Source: Streptomyces sp. NBC_00464 (GTDB lineage Bacteria > Actinomycetota > Actinomycetes > Streptomycetales > Streptomycetaceae). Taken from it: 64,000 bases of DNA. The DNA is taken from the NCBI RefSeq assembly GCF_036013915.1, contig NZ_CP107899.1:8026001-8090000 (forward strand). Reading direction: 5' to 3'. This document shows, in pieces, positions 1 through 7,650 of this stretch. Both the position numbers and the translations under genes were made by a program. How positions within the stretch are numbered: the first letter of the stretch is position 1; each line of letters begins with the position of its first letter. The notes under the pieces were generated by a model, which made no database searches, was not told where the DNA came from, and saw nothing but the letters and a program-made list of their open reading frames with translations.

Positions 1-396
1 GATGTCCATGGTGTCGGCGGTGTTCTTGCCGCCACCTCCCTGCCCGCGGTTGTCCATCACCAGATGGGCGTAGCCCAGGGCGCTCCAGGTGAGCCAGGAG
101 TAGGGGATGCCGCGGCCGCCGTTGTACCCGATGTACTGCACGACAGCGGGCAGCGGACCCGAGCGTTCCCGGGGGAGCATCAGCCACGCCTTCACCGGCT
201 GGCCGCCCCAGCCGCGGAACGTCACGTCGAACACGTCGACGGTGGTGAATCCGGCGTCGTACGGAACGAACTCGGCGTCCAGGCCGTGGCGGGCGCTCTC
301 CGTGAGCGTCTTCTCCCAGAAGGCGTCGAAGTCGGCCGGCTCCTCGGGCTCCGGCCGGTAGTCGCGCAGCCGGTCCAGAGGCATGTCGAACAGCAA
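1..396 (-). CDS. AXE1-type acetyl esterase (acetylxylan esterase / cephalosporin-C deacetylase family), partial
   Basis: Only the N-terminal ~132 residues are inside the window; the C-terminal part with the catalytic Ser-Asp-His triad lies beyond base 1. The visible sequence begins LLFDMPLDRLRDYRPEPEEP and contains the family-typical stretches FDAFWEKTL, FRGWGGQPVKAWLMLP and the oxyanion region QYIGYNGG, then DNRGQGG. I chose the TTG at 396 because AGGAG lies 8 nt upstream; an in-frame ATG at 384 lacks such a site. No signal peptide is visible, so it probably acts inside the cell. It is the last gene seen in the lyase operon, 4 nt after the PL8 lyase, and would remove O-acetyl groups from imported oligosaccharides. 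The family call is firm; the substrate is inferred from neighbours. Confidence 0.85.
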   Translation of the reverse strand, partial: MLFDMPLDRLRDYRPEPEEPADFDAFWEKTLTESARHGLDAEFVPYDAGFTTVDVFDVTFRGWGGQPVKAWLMLPRERSGPLPAVVQYIGYNGGRGIPYSWLTWSALGYAHLVMDNRGQGGGGKNTADTMDI

Positions 397-400
397 GGGT

Positions 401-2827
401 CTAGCTCCTCTTCAGAGTGAGGTTGAGGGTTGCACCGTGGAGTTCGGATGTGGCGGCGGTGATACGGATGCCGGTGCCGGTCGGAGCCACCGTGATGCCC
501 GGGTCGGCCGAGACGACGCCCAGATTGCGCTGGGCCAGGTTCAGCACCACGGAGGACCGCAGCTGGGTCGGGTCGGACAGCGAAACGGTCACCGTCTTGC
601 CCTCCGGCCGGACCAGGACCGAGGCCGGTCCGTCCGAGGCGAGCTCCTGCGCGGTGCCCGCGGTCCAGAAGTTCGCGGCGAGCAGCCCGTCCGTGCAGCG
701 GCGTACCGCGTGCACGGCGGTGGAGTCGGCGATGAGCTTCACCGGGGGCGCGGACGACCACTGCTTCGTACGCTCGGCGGAGGCCATCGGCGCCTGCAGC
801 CAGAAGTAGCCCGCCCCCTGCGGTGCGGTCCCGTGGTCCTGCCACAGCGTCAGATACGGGCGGGTGACGGAGGTGTCCGTGCCGTACTTGAGGTTGATCT
901 CGCGCCAGGTCGCGGTCCGTTCCTCACGCAGACCGTGCAGCGTGGCGGGGGCCGGGAAGATGTAGCCGCCCGTCCCGGCGACATGCAGCCAGCGCACCTC
1001 GTCCAGCTGCGCGGACCAGCCGGTGTCCGCCGACGCCGCCTGGCCGTTGACGAGCAGGGCCGCCGCCGGGTCCCGCAGCTTCCGGTTCTCCACCACGGTC
1101 TCGGCCGTACCCGCGTCGGCCGTGATGCCGGAGCCGACGCAGGCGATGACGTCGTCCAGGCAGAACCAGCTCTTGAGGCCCTGGAGCGAACTGCCGAACG
1201 CCCGCAGCTCCATCCCGTACGCGCCGAGCGTCGTCCCCGGCAGTGCGGCGCCGCCCGCCCAGTCGGTGGTGCTGGTGGTGCGCTGCCCCGCCGCGTCGGC
1301 GGGCCGGCCCGCGAGGACGGTGGTGCCGGGCAGCCGGGTGGGGTCGACCGTGGGCCAGTAGTCCTCGCTGTAGTGGCCGAGGTCATTGGTGTAGAGGAGC
1401 ACCATGCCGTCGGAGAGGTGCCAGGCGTGCAGGTTCTCGTTCTGGATCGACTCGTAGTTGTAGATCCTGGACGAGTAGGCGGAGATGCCGAGCGCGAACG
1501 AGGGCCGGTGGTGGGCCGCCTTGTCCATCCGGGGGTGCTGCTTGTGGGCGACCAGCGGACCGCGGGCGGGTACCGACGACGCGATGACGTTGCGGGCCGC
1601 GACGAGCGAGGCGAGGTCGGTCACGGCGAGGAAGTCGCGGTAGGTGTCCTCGGCGATCCACTGCTTGACCAGGGACGTGAACCGGTCGGCGGTCTCTCCG
1701 GGGAAGCTCGGGATCAGCCGCACCACCGCCTCGATGACCGTCTGCGCCGAGATGTGGCCCTGCTTGCTCGGGCGGGCGATCTCACGCCCGCAGACCGACG
1801 CCATCACATCGCCGCGCGCCAGCAGCGGGTCGAAGCCCTCGTCGACCCAGAGCCGGACGTTGTCGAGATCGGGATCGGTGACCGTCCACGACGTGCCCGC
1901 GAGGAGGTTCAGGAGACGGGAGAGGTTGTTCAGCAACTCCTTGCCGTAGCCACCGTTGTACGGGTGCTTGTAGTGCTGGAGGAACGAGCCGTCCGAGTAG
2001 AAGCCCTCTCCTGTGCCCTCGGCCGCCGCGCTCGCGTCGTTGAAGGCGAGGACGCTGTTGGCGCCCGAACCCTCGACGTCCGAAAGAGCGTCACGGACCC
2101 GGACGAGGTCGGCGCCGCTGTCGCGGAGCACCGCGTTCACGGCGACGACGGTGGAGATCCACACCCGGTTGGCGCCGGTCGCGATCTGCCGGTCGGCGCG
2201 CCAGAGGTTGGGGTCGGGTGTGTAGCTCCGGACGGCCTCGTTGATCCGGCCGAGCCGCTCCGCCCCGAGCGCGTCGTACAGCAGTACGGTCGCGTCGTTG
2301 AGCGCGAGCGCGCAGCCGATCTCCCAGTCCCAGTCGTTGTCGAACCGGGTGTGCCCGGGTCCGTAACGGTTGGCCAGCATCCAGTCGATGCCCGCCACGA
2401 GCAGGTCCCGCAGTGCGGTGTCGCCGTACTGGACGGTGCCGGGTACGGCCCACGCGGTCGCGACCGTCGCGAGCCGCTTGAACGACGTCGTGACGTGGTT
2501 GGAGAGCGTGGTGCTGGTCAGGTCGGGGAACAGCCCGTCGGCACGGGTCGGGTCCAGGCCCTTCGCGGACGTCGTCGCGGCCTTCCCGATCCTCGCCACG
2601 GCCGCGGCGATCTGCGGGTCGGTGAGGTCGAGGCCGGGGCCGCCGGTGAGCAGGGTGTGCCACCGGGCGCGCAGCGAGGCCGCGTCGTCGACCGGGTCCG
2701 CGGCGTGCGCGGTCCCCGCCACGAGCGTGAACGGCAGGGTGGCGGCCGCGCCGAGTGCTGCCGCACCGGCGAGGACGGTACGGCGGGTGGTGGTGCCGGT
2801 GGTGCCTCGGGTGGTGCCTGGCTTCAT
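401..2827 (-). CDS. Secreted polysaccharide lyase family 8 (hyaluronate/chondroitin/xanthan lyase type)
   Basis: 808 residues, normal length for PL8. It starts at the ATG at 2827, where a Tat-type signal begins (TRRTVLAG at residues ~14-21, cleavage after AHA near 42), so it is predicted to be exported folded. PL8 enzymes cut uronic-acid-containing chains by beta-elimination. The catalytic set is recognisable: Asn in GANRVW (~N220), His in DGSFLQH (~H285), Tyr in NGGYG (~Y294), plus the central-domain block QNENLHAWHLSDGM. Family members act on hyaluronan, chondroitin or the terminal mannosyl residue of xanthan; sequence alone does not decide. It sits 10 nt downstream of the SGNH esterase in the 11-gene operon. 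Longer in-frame starts upstream would overlap the esterase gene and lose the signal peptide. Confidence 0.92.
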   Translation of the reverse strand: MKPGTTRGTTGTTTRRTVLAGAAALGAAATLPFTLVAGTAHAADPVDDAASLRARWHTLLTGGPGLDLTDPQIAAAVARIGKAATTSAKGLDPTRADGLFPDLTSTTLSNHVTTSFKRLATVATAWAVPGTVQYGDTALRDLLVAGIDWMLANRYGPGHTRFDNDWDWEIGCALALNDATVLLYDALGAERLGRINEAVRSYTPDPNLWRADRQIATGANRVWISTVVAVNAVLRDSGADLVRVRDALSDVEGSGANSVLAFNDASAAAEGTGEGFYSDGSFLQHYKHPYNGGYGKELLNNLSRLLNLLAGTSWTVTDPDLDNVRLWVDEGFDPLLARGDVMASVCGREIARPSKQGHISAQTVIEAVVRLIPSFPGETADRFTSLVKQWIAEDTYRDFLAVTDLASLVAARNVIASSVPARGPLVAHKQHPRMDKAAHHRPSFALGISAYSSRIYNYESIQNENLHAWHLSDGMVLLYTNDLGHYSEDYWPTVDPTRLPGTTVLAGRPADAAGQRTTSTTDWAGGAALPGTTLGAYGMELRAFGSSLQGLKSWFCLDDVIACVGSGITADAGTAETVVENRKLRDPAAALLVNGQAASADTGWSAQLDEVRWLHVAGTGGYIFPAPATLHGLREERTATWREINLKYGTDTSVTRPYLTLWQDHGTAPQGAGYFWLQAPMASAERTKQWSSAPPVKLIADSTAVHAVRRCTDGLLAANFWTAGTAQELASDGPASVLVRPEGKTVTVSLSDPTQLRSSVVLNLAQRNLGVVSADPGITVAPTGTGIRITAATSELHGATLNLTLKRS

Positions 2828-2837
2828 GGTGCGGCCC

Positions 2838-3989
2838 TCACAGAAGGTGTCGGCGGTCGACGGCTGCGGCGAGCGCCGCATGGCCGGAAGGGTTGGGGTG
2901 GAGGCCGTCGCCGCTGTCGTACGCGGGCAGCATCCGCTCCGGGTGGTCCGGATCGCGCACGGCGGCGTCGAAGTCGGCGACGGCGTCGAAGACCCGGCCG
3001 GTCCGTACGGCCGCGTTGATCTGCTGCCGCACCGTCTCCAGCTCGGGCGTCCAGCGGGTCCAGCCGCCGAACGGCGTGATGGTCGCGCCGACCACGCGCA
3101 GGCCGGCGTCCCGGGCGCGCAGCACCAGTTGCCGGTAGCCGGCCAGGACGAGCGCCGGGTCGGTCTGGCTCGGCGGCTGCTGGAGGTCGTTGACGCCGAG
3201 GTGGACCAGTACGGTCCGCAGTCCGGGCAGGGACAGCACATCGCGGTCGAAGCGGGCCTGTCCGCCCGGCCCGAACCGGGCGTCGTCCAGCAGCAGGCGG
3301 TTGCCGCTGATCCCGAGATCGGCGAGCGCCGCGCCGGGAAGGCGCCTGGCCAGCTGGTCGGGCCAGCGCAGATCGGAGTCATCGGGTGTGCCGACGCCCT
3401 CCGCGATGGAGTCGCCCAGCACCGCGATCACGGGCCCGTGCGCGCCCGTCACCTCCACACCCGTCAGCAGGAACACCGAAGTGGTGCGCACCCCGTCGAC
3501 GTCGTGCGAGGCATGGGTGTTGCGGTGGAACGACAACGGACCGGTGGGGCCCGGCAGTTCGGTCCGCACCGTCAGCAGGGAGCCCTCGGCGGCCCGCAGG
3601 CCCCCGACCGCGTCACTGGTCAGCGAGGCACCCGCGGCGAGCCAGGCCTGCCGCCGCCCGCCGAACGTCACGGGGGCGCCGCCCGCGGTCACCGGGCCGA
3701 TCAGGACCGGCACCGTGCCGAAGGCGTGCCCGTAGCGCAGCCGGACCTGCCCGCCCGCGGACAGCCGCACGCGCGCGGTGAACGTGCCCTGCGTCAGCCC
3801 GGCGCTCGCCACCACGTCGGTGGCCGTCGGCGCGGTCTGCGCGGTCGCCCACGACGTCGTCCAGCGCGAGCGGCGCGCACCGCCGCCCGGTCCCTCGGCG
3901 GCCTGTGCCCCCGGGGCCGTCGCCACGACCGCGGCCAGGCCGGCCGCTGCCGTCAGTACCCCGCGTCTCGCGGGTCCCCGCCCGCTCAC
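2838..3989 (-). CDS. Secreted SGNH/GDSL-family esterase
   Basis: 383 residues. The GTG start overlaps the TGA of the upstream gene as GTGA, which suggests translational coupling. A signal peptide with a twin-arginine-like start (ARRGVLTAAAGLAAV) ends near AQA. An N-terminal beta-rich domain of ~150 residues (RWTTSWATAQTAP onward) precedes the SGNH hydrolase domain. Block I is VLGDSIAEG with the nucleophilic Ser, the block III Asn lies in LGVNDL, and block V is DGLHPNPSGH with the catalytic Asp and His. Such enzymes usually de-O-acetylate polysaccharides, as rhamnogalacturonan acetylesterases do, which would prepare the substrate for the two lyases flanking it. The specific substrate is inferred from position only. 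Confidence 0.88.
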   Translation of the reverse strand: MSGRGPARRGVLTAAAGLAAVVATAPGAQAAEGPGGGARRSRWTTSWATAQTAPTATDVVASAGLTQGTFTARVRLSAGGQVRLRYGHAFGTVPVLIGPVTAGGAPVTFGGRRQAWLAAGASLTSDAVGGLRAAEGSLLTVRTELPGPTGPLSFHRNTHASHDVDGVRTTSVFLLTGVEVTGAHGPVIAVLGDSIAEGVGTPDDSDLRWPDQLARRLPGAALADLGISGNRLLLDDARFGPGGQARFDRDVLSLPGLRTVLVHLGVNDLQQPPSQTDPALVLAGYRQLVLRARDAGLRVVGATITPFGGWTRWTPELETVRQQINAAVRTGRVFDAVADFDAAVRDPDHPERMLPAYDSGDGLHPNPSGHAALAAAVDRRHLL

Positions 3990-5065
3990 TGGGGGCACGC
4001 GCCGGTCGGGGCGTACTCGCTGCCGTACGTGCCCACGGAGTCGCCGCCGGTGTTCCCGCTCATCGTGTTGGTGCAGACGGGGCCCTGGGGGGTGCGCATG
4101 AACTTGATGCCGCCGCCGGCGTTTCCGGTGATGGTGTTGCCGTAGATGCTGGTGTCGATGCCGTCGGTCGCGGTGTCGCCGCCGAGCCGGATGCCCGCGC
4201 CGGCGTTGTCGTGGATGGTGTTGTAGCGGAATATGTTGCCGCTGCCGCGCGCGTCGAGCCCGCCGGAGCTGGAGTCCTTCTGCTGGCTGCAGTCGTTGTA
4301 CTCGACGTAGTTGTTGGTCGAGTTCTCCTTCACGTCGACGCACTCGTTGCCGCGGGTGGCGATCGTGTTGTGGTGGATGCGGTTGTTCTTGCTGATGTCG
4401 GGGGCGGCGTCCGGAGCGCCGTTCGCACCCTGCTGCTCCGGGGCCGTGCCGAGGTAGATGCCCTCGCCGTTCTTGCCGCCGCCGCCGAACTTGAAGTCGG
4501 CGACGCCGCAGTCGGTGATGGTGTTCTCGGAGATGTCGGCGCCGGTGACGAGGTAGCGCACGCGCAGGCATTCGTCGGCGGCGTTCTTCAGGGTCATGCC
4601 GGTGATGCGGAGACCGCCCACACCGTTGCCCGGAGTCGTGCTCATGACATATATGAGCTTGAGCCGGTACCCCGACACATCGGTGGACGACCCGTGCAGC
4701 CCGTCGACGGTGAAGCCGTTCAGCGTCGTCGAGTCGTGCTGCACCTGAATGATCCGGGCGTCTCCGGCCCCCTTCACCACGGCGTTCGCCGGGCCGGTGA
4801 TGGTGACCCCGGCGCGCTTGGTCACGACATCCTGCTTGTACGTGCCGGCGGCGAGGTTCACCACGGCGCCCGTGGGCGCCAGATCGACGGCCTTCTGGAT
4901 CGTGGCGAGCGGGGAGCCGGCCGACGTACCGGAGTTGGTGTCGCTGCCGGACGGCGACACGTAGTAGGCGGTGGCGGCGGCAGCGGCCACCGACGGCGGG
5001 GGGAAGACGAGCGGGGCGCCGACGGCGAGCGCGGCGACGAGGGTGGTGCGCAGTGCGTGGCTCAT
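3986..5065 (-). CDS. Secreted right-handed parallel beta-helix protein, probable polysaccharide lyase
   Basis: 359 residues with a Sec-type signal (VAALAVGAPLVFPPPSVAAAA). Mature sequence starts with the DUF1565-like block YYVSPSGSDTNSGTSAGSPL, seen at the head of pectate-lyase-like beta-helix enzymes. Regular turns follow: ISENTITDCG, IHHNTIATRGNECVDVKE, VEYNDCSQQ, FRYNTIHDNAGAGI and IYGNTITGNAGGGI. The acidic stretch NECVDVKEN resembles the calcium/catalytic turn of PL9-type pectate lyases, but I cannot prove catalysis. The ATG start overlaps the stop of the yesL-like gene (ATGA), and its own stop overlaps the next start (GTGA). It is likely an extracellular lyase or carbohydrate-binding partner of the PL8 enzyme. 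Confidence 0.8.
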   Translation of the reverse strand: MSHALRTTLVAALAVGAPLVFPPPSVAAAAATAYYVSPSGSDTNSGTSAGSPLATIQKAVDLAPTGAVVNLAAGTYKQDVVTKRAGVTITGPANAVVKGAGDARIIQVQHDSTTLNGFTVDGLHGSSTDVSGYRLKLIYVMSTTPGNGVGGLRITGMTLKNAADECLRVRYLVTGADISENTITDCGVADFKFGGGGKNGEGIYLGTAPEQQGANGAPDAAPDISKNNRIHHNTIATRGNECVDVKENSTNNYVEYNDCSQQKDSSSGGLDARGSGNIFRYNTIHDNAGAGIRLGGDTATDGIDTSIYGNTITGNAGGGIKFMRTPQGPVCTNTMSGNTGGDSVGTYGSEYAPTGACPQ

Positions 5066-5664
5066 GGGGTGTGCCTCCTGGGATCAGCGAAGGACAGAGC
5101 GAGCAGTACGGGAATGCTCGGGCCGAGAAGCAGTGGCCCCAGCGGTACGACGAGGGAGAGGAGCACGGCGGAGACCACCGCACCGAGCAGGGCGGTGCCC
5201 CGGGCGGCCGAACCGAATCCGAGCGCCAGCGCGCCCCGGGTCCAGCCGCGGACGGTGCCGCCCGGCTCCCGGCCGGCCTCGGCCGCGAACGCCACATGGT
5301 GGATGACCAGGGCCGCCGCGATGCCCACCTGGGCAGCCAGCAGGACGAAGGTCCACGGCTCCGAACGGCCGAGCAGATGGACGATGTTGGCGGCCAGCAC
5401 GCCCCCGGCCACCGTGGACACGAGGGAGTGCCGCCACAGGGCGCGCCAGTAACGGGGGAAGGATGTGAAGGTGTGGACGAAGCAGCGGCTGTCCCCCTCG
5501 GCCCGCCACCGCTGGAGCCCGTGCGCCATCGCGGCGAGGGCGGGAAGCCAGGTCACGACCCCCAGCGACAGCAGGGCGAACGCGGCTCCGGCCGCGGCCG
5601 GGTAGGCCACGAACTCCAGCCGCCGCAGCAGCGTCGGCCAGCCGGACGAGAGAGTTGCCTGCAT
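5062..5664 (-). CDS. YesL-like DUF624 membrane protein
   Basis: 200 residues with about five hydrophobic segments (AAGAAFALLSLGVVTWLPA, a segment near 90-115, and two near 140-190) and the family block FTSFPRYWRALWRHSL in the first cytoplasmic loop. DUF624/YesL proteins occur with sugar ABC transporter genes in polysaccharide loci, for example beside the rhamnogalacturonan genes of Bacillus subtilis; their biochemical role is not established. Here it lies 2 nt after a heparinase-like gene and overlaps the beta-helix gene by 4 nt. Its presence supports a pectin- or glycosaminoglycan-like substrate for the operon. Confidence 0.82.
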   Translation of the reverse strand: MQATLSSGWPTLLRRLEFVAYPAAAGAAFALLSLGVVTWLPALAAMAHGLQRWRAEGDSRCFVHTFTSFPRYWRALWRHSLVSTVAGGVLAANIVHLLGRSEPWTFVLLAAQVGIAAALVIHHVAFAAEAGREPGGTVRGWTRGALALGFGSAARGTALLGAVVSAVLLSLVVPLGPLLLGPSIPVLLALSFADPRRHTP

Positions 5665-5666
5665 GA

Positions 5667-7646
5667 TCAGCCGACCTTTCCTGTGTACGGTTCCGTCACG
5701 TCGAGCAGCACGCGGCCGTCCAGCTCCAGCCGGGTCGCTGCCACGACCCAGGGGGCGCCGCCCTCGGTGAGCAGCACGGCCGCAGCATCGGCGAGGACTC
5801 CGGCGGTGCCGATCCGCCGGGTGACGGGGGAGAGCAGCACGGTCTCGGTTCCGAAGGACACGCCCTGGCCCTCCGAGCAGGGGACCCGGGTGGCATCCGG
5901 CGCCGTTCCCGGAGCGATGGTGGTGAGGAACAGCCCCTCGGCCGACCGTGTCGTGGTCGAGCGCAGGGTGTGCAGAGTCCGGGTGAGGCGCAGCTCCGGC
6001 GTGCTCGACGTCGGATTGGCCTCCACCTCGGTGACCTCCCCGACGACCCGGCCGCCGGCGGGGGCGAACTGCCGCAGCCGCGCCGAGGCCGCCCCGGAGC
6101 GGATCAGCCGGCCGCCGTCCGGCTGCGGTTCGGTCGGCCGGTCGGTCTGGAGCAGGAACGTCCACTCCCGCGCCGCATCCGCCTCGGCGAGGTCCAGCAG
6201 TACCAGGCACCCCGACGGGGTGAACACCAGTGTCCGGTCGAGCCGCCGCACCCCCAGCGCGGGGTCGTACATCGCGGCGATCTCCGCCGTGGCGTGCGCC
6301 CATCCGCATTCGGCGGAGACGAGCACATCGCGCTGCCGGGCCTGCCGCTCGAAGGGGATGTCCCGGTACACGTGGTACCGGTCCTCGTCCGCGTACCCCT
6401 GCCCGTCCACCAGCAGCAGATTGTGGTGCGCGGCCTTCTTGCGGTTGCTGTAGCCCTCGTCCACCGCGAGGAACGCGCCCTGCGAGACGAACACGAAGGA
6501 ACCCGAATCGGGGTGGTGGTGCCCCTGGTTGAGGGTGTCCCAGCCCTTGTCCACCCGGTGCCTCTCCGCGGTCTCCCACGCCCGGTGGCCCCCGCCAGGA
6601 CTGGCCTTGAACGACACCAGGGTGGCGTCGTCGTCCCAGCCCGTGCGCGCGGCCAGCAGCCCGAGATCGGGGAAGAACGCCCGCGTCTCGGTGGGCCGGG
6701 CGGCCTGGACGGACGGGTCGTACCAGAGGTACTCCAGATAGGCCTCCGGGAGGATGCCCGGCCGCACGCCGCTCTCGGCAGCCTCCGCCCACAGCAGTTC
6801 GCCCGACGCCAGATCGCCCATCCACTGCGCCTCGGGGATCGCGTACTGGGCGGCCAGGCGGTAGTAGAGACCGGCGCTGTGGCCGCTGCGCCGGTCATGG
6901 CAGTCGCCGTGGTCCACGTTGAACGCGAACCCGGGCGCCGTCTGGTGCAGCCGGTAGCGGAACGTCCGGGGCAGGAACCCGCCCCGGTCCCACCAGTCGA
7001 TGCCCTCCGCCTCCTTGAGGAGATCCAGGTGGATGGCGAGGAAGGGTACGCCGTAGCGCCAGTAGACGACGCCCTCGGCATGCGATCCGTCCTCGGGCAT
7101 CAGGTCCAGGACGGTCGCGAGGTTGTCCCTGGCGCGCTCGGTCCACTCCTCCTTGCCCAGCACGTACCCGGCCGTCGCCAGACCCGCGTAACAGATCCAG
7201 TTGTGGTTCTGCCAGTACGACGACGACCACCAGCTGCCCTCGCTCGCCACCGCGAACTCGTACATCCGCCGCCCCTGGAGCAGCAGTTTGTACCGCAGCA
7301 GCGCCTGCACCCCGTCCGGCAGGTCGTCGCCGAGCCACCGGTAGGCGAGGGAGAGATGGTGCAGCAGCCAGCCGGCATCCAGGTCGTGGTCCGGCATATG
7401 AGCCCTGCCCCAGTGCGGCAGCCGTACCGCCGCCTCGATCCAGCGCAGGCTCTCCGCCAGGTGCGCGGGGTCGCCGCCGACCCGGTAGGCGAGGGCCGGG
7501 TTGGAAGCGGCGGGGCCGAGCCAGGTGATGCTGGCCAGGGGGTGCGTACGGGGCGGGGTCAGCCCGCGGTGGCGGGTGGCCTCCTCGTACAGCCGCTTCT
7601 CCTGCGCGGGACGCGGTCCGGGGGGCGGGGTCGCCGAGAGCAACAA
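5667..7646 (-). CDS. Heparinase II/III-like protein (alginate/oligouronide lyase type), first of two
   Basis: 659 residues. An N-terminal alpha/alpha-toroid region contains LPHWGRAHMPDHDLDAG, SYWQNHNWICYAGLATAG and the block MPEDGSHAEGVVYWRYG. It is followed by a beta-sandwich region with the heparinase II/III-type block NQGHHHPDSGSFVFVSQG, which supplies candidate catalytic His and metal-binding residues. No signal peptide is apparent, so it probably works on imported oligosaccharides. The start is TTG at 7646, 4 nt after the stop of the preceding lyase gene, with GGAGG about 9 nt upstream; a second TTG follows directly. Family members are exolytic lyases of heparin, heparan, alginate or ulvan fragments. 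It shares little obvious sequence with the following heparinase-like gene, so the pair probably divides labour. Confidence 0.82.
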   Translation of the reverse strand: MLLSATPPPGPRPAQEKRLYEEATRHRGLTPPRTHPLASITWLGPAASNPALAYRVGGDPAHLAESLRWIEAAVRLPHWGRAHMPDHDLDAGWLLHHLSLAYRWLGDDLPDGVQALLRYKLLLQGRRMYEFAVASEGSWWSSSYWQNHNWICYAGLATAGYVLGKEEWTERARDNLATVLDLMPEDGSHAEGVVYWRYGVPFLAIHLDLLKEAEGIDWWDRGGFLPRTFRYRLHQTAPGFAFNVDHGDCHDRRSGHSAGLYYRLAAQYAIPEAQWMGDLASGELLWAEAAESGVRPGILPEAYLEYLWYDPSVQAARPTETRAFFPDLGLLAARTGWDDDATLVSFKASPGGGHRAWETAERHRVDKGWDTLNQGHHHPDSGSFVFVSQGAFLAVDEGYSNRKKAAHHNLLLVDGQGYADEDRYHVYRDIPFERQARQRDVLVSAECGWAHATAEIAAMYDPALGVRRLDRTLVFTPSGCLVLLDLAEADAAREWTFLLQTDRPTEPQPDGGRLIRSGAASARLRQFAPAGGRVVGEVTEVEANPTSSTPELRLTRTLHTLRSTTTRSAEGLFLTTIAPGTAPDATRVPCSEGQGVSFGTETVLLSPVTRRIGTAGVLADAAAVLLTEGGAPWVVAATRLELDGRVLLDVTEPYTGKVG

Positions 7647-7650
7647 GGGT

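Noticed and set aside
383..3019. Very long open frame on the plus strand opposite the PL8 gene
   Set aside because: It is rich in Arg/Gly/Val without domain content or ribosome site and mirrors the codon bias of the minus-strand lyase. It is a shadow of high-GC coding DNA.
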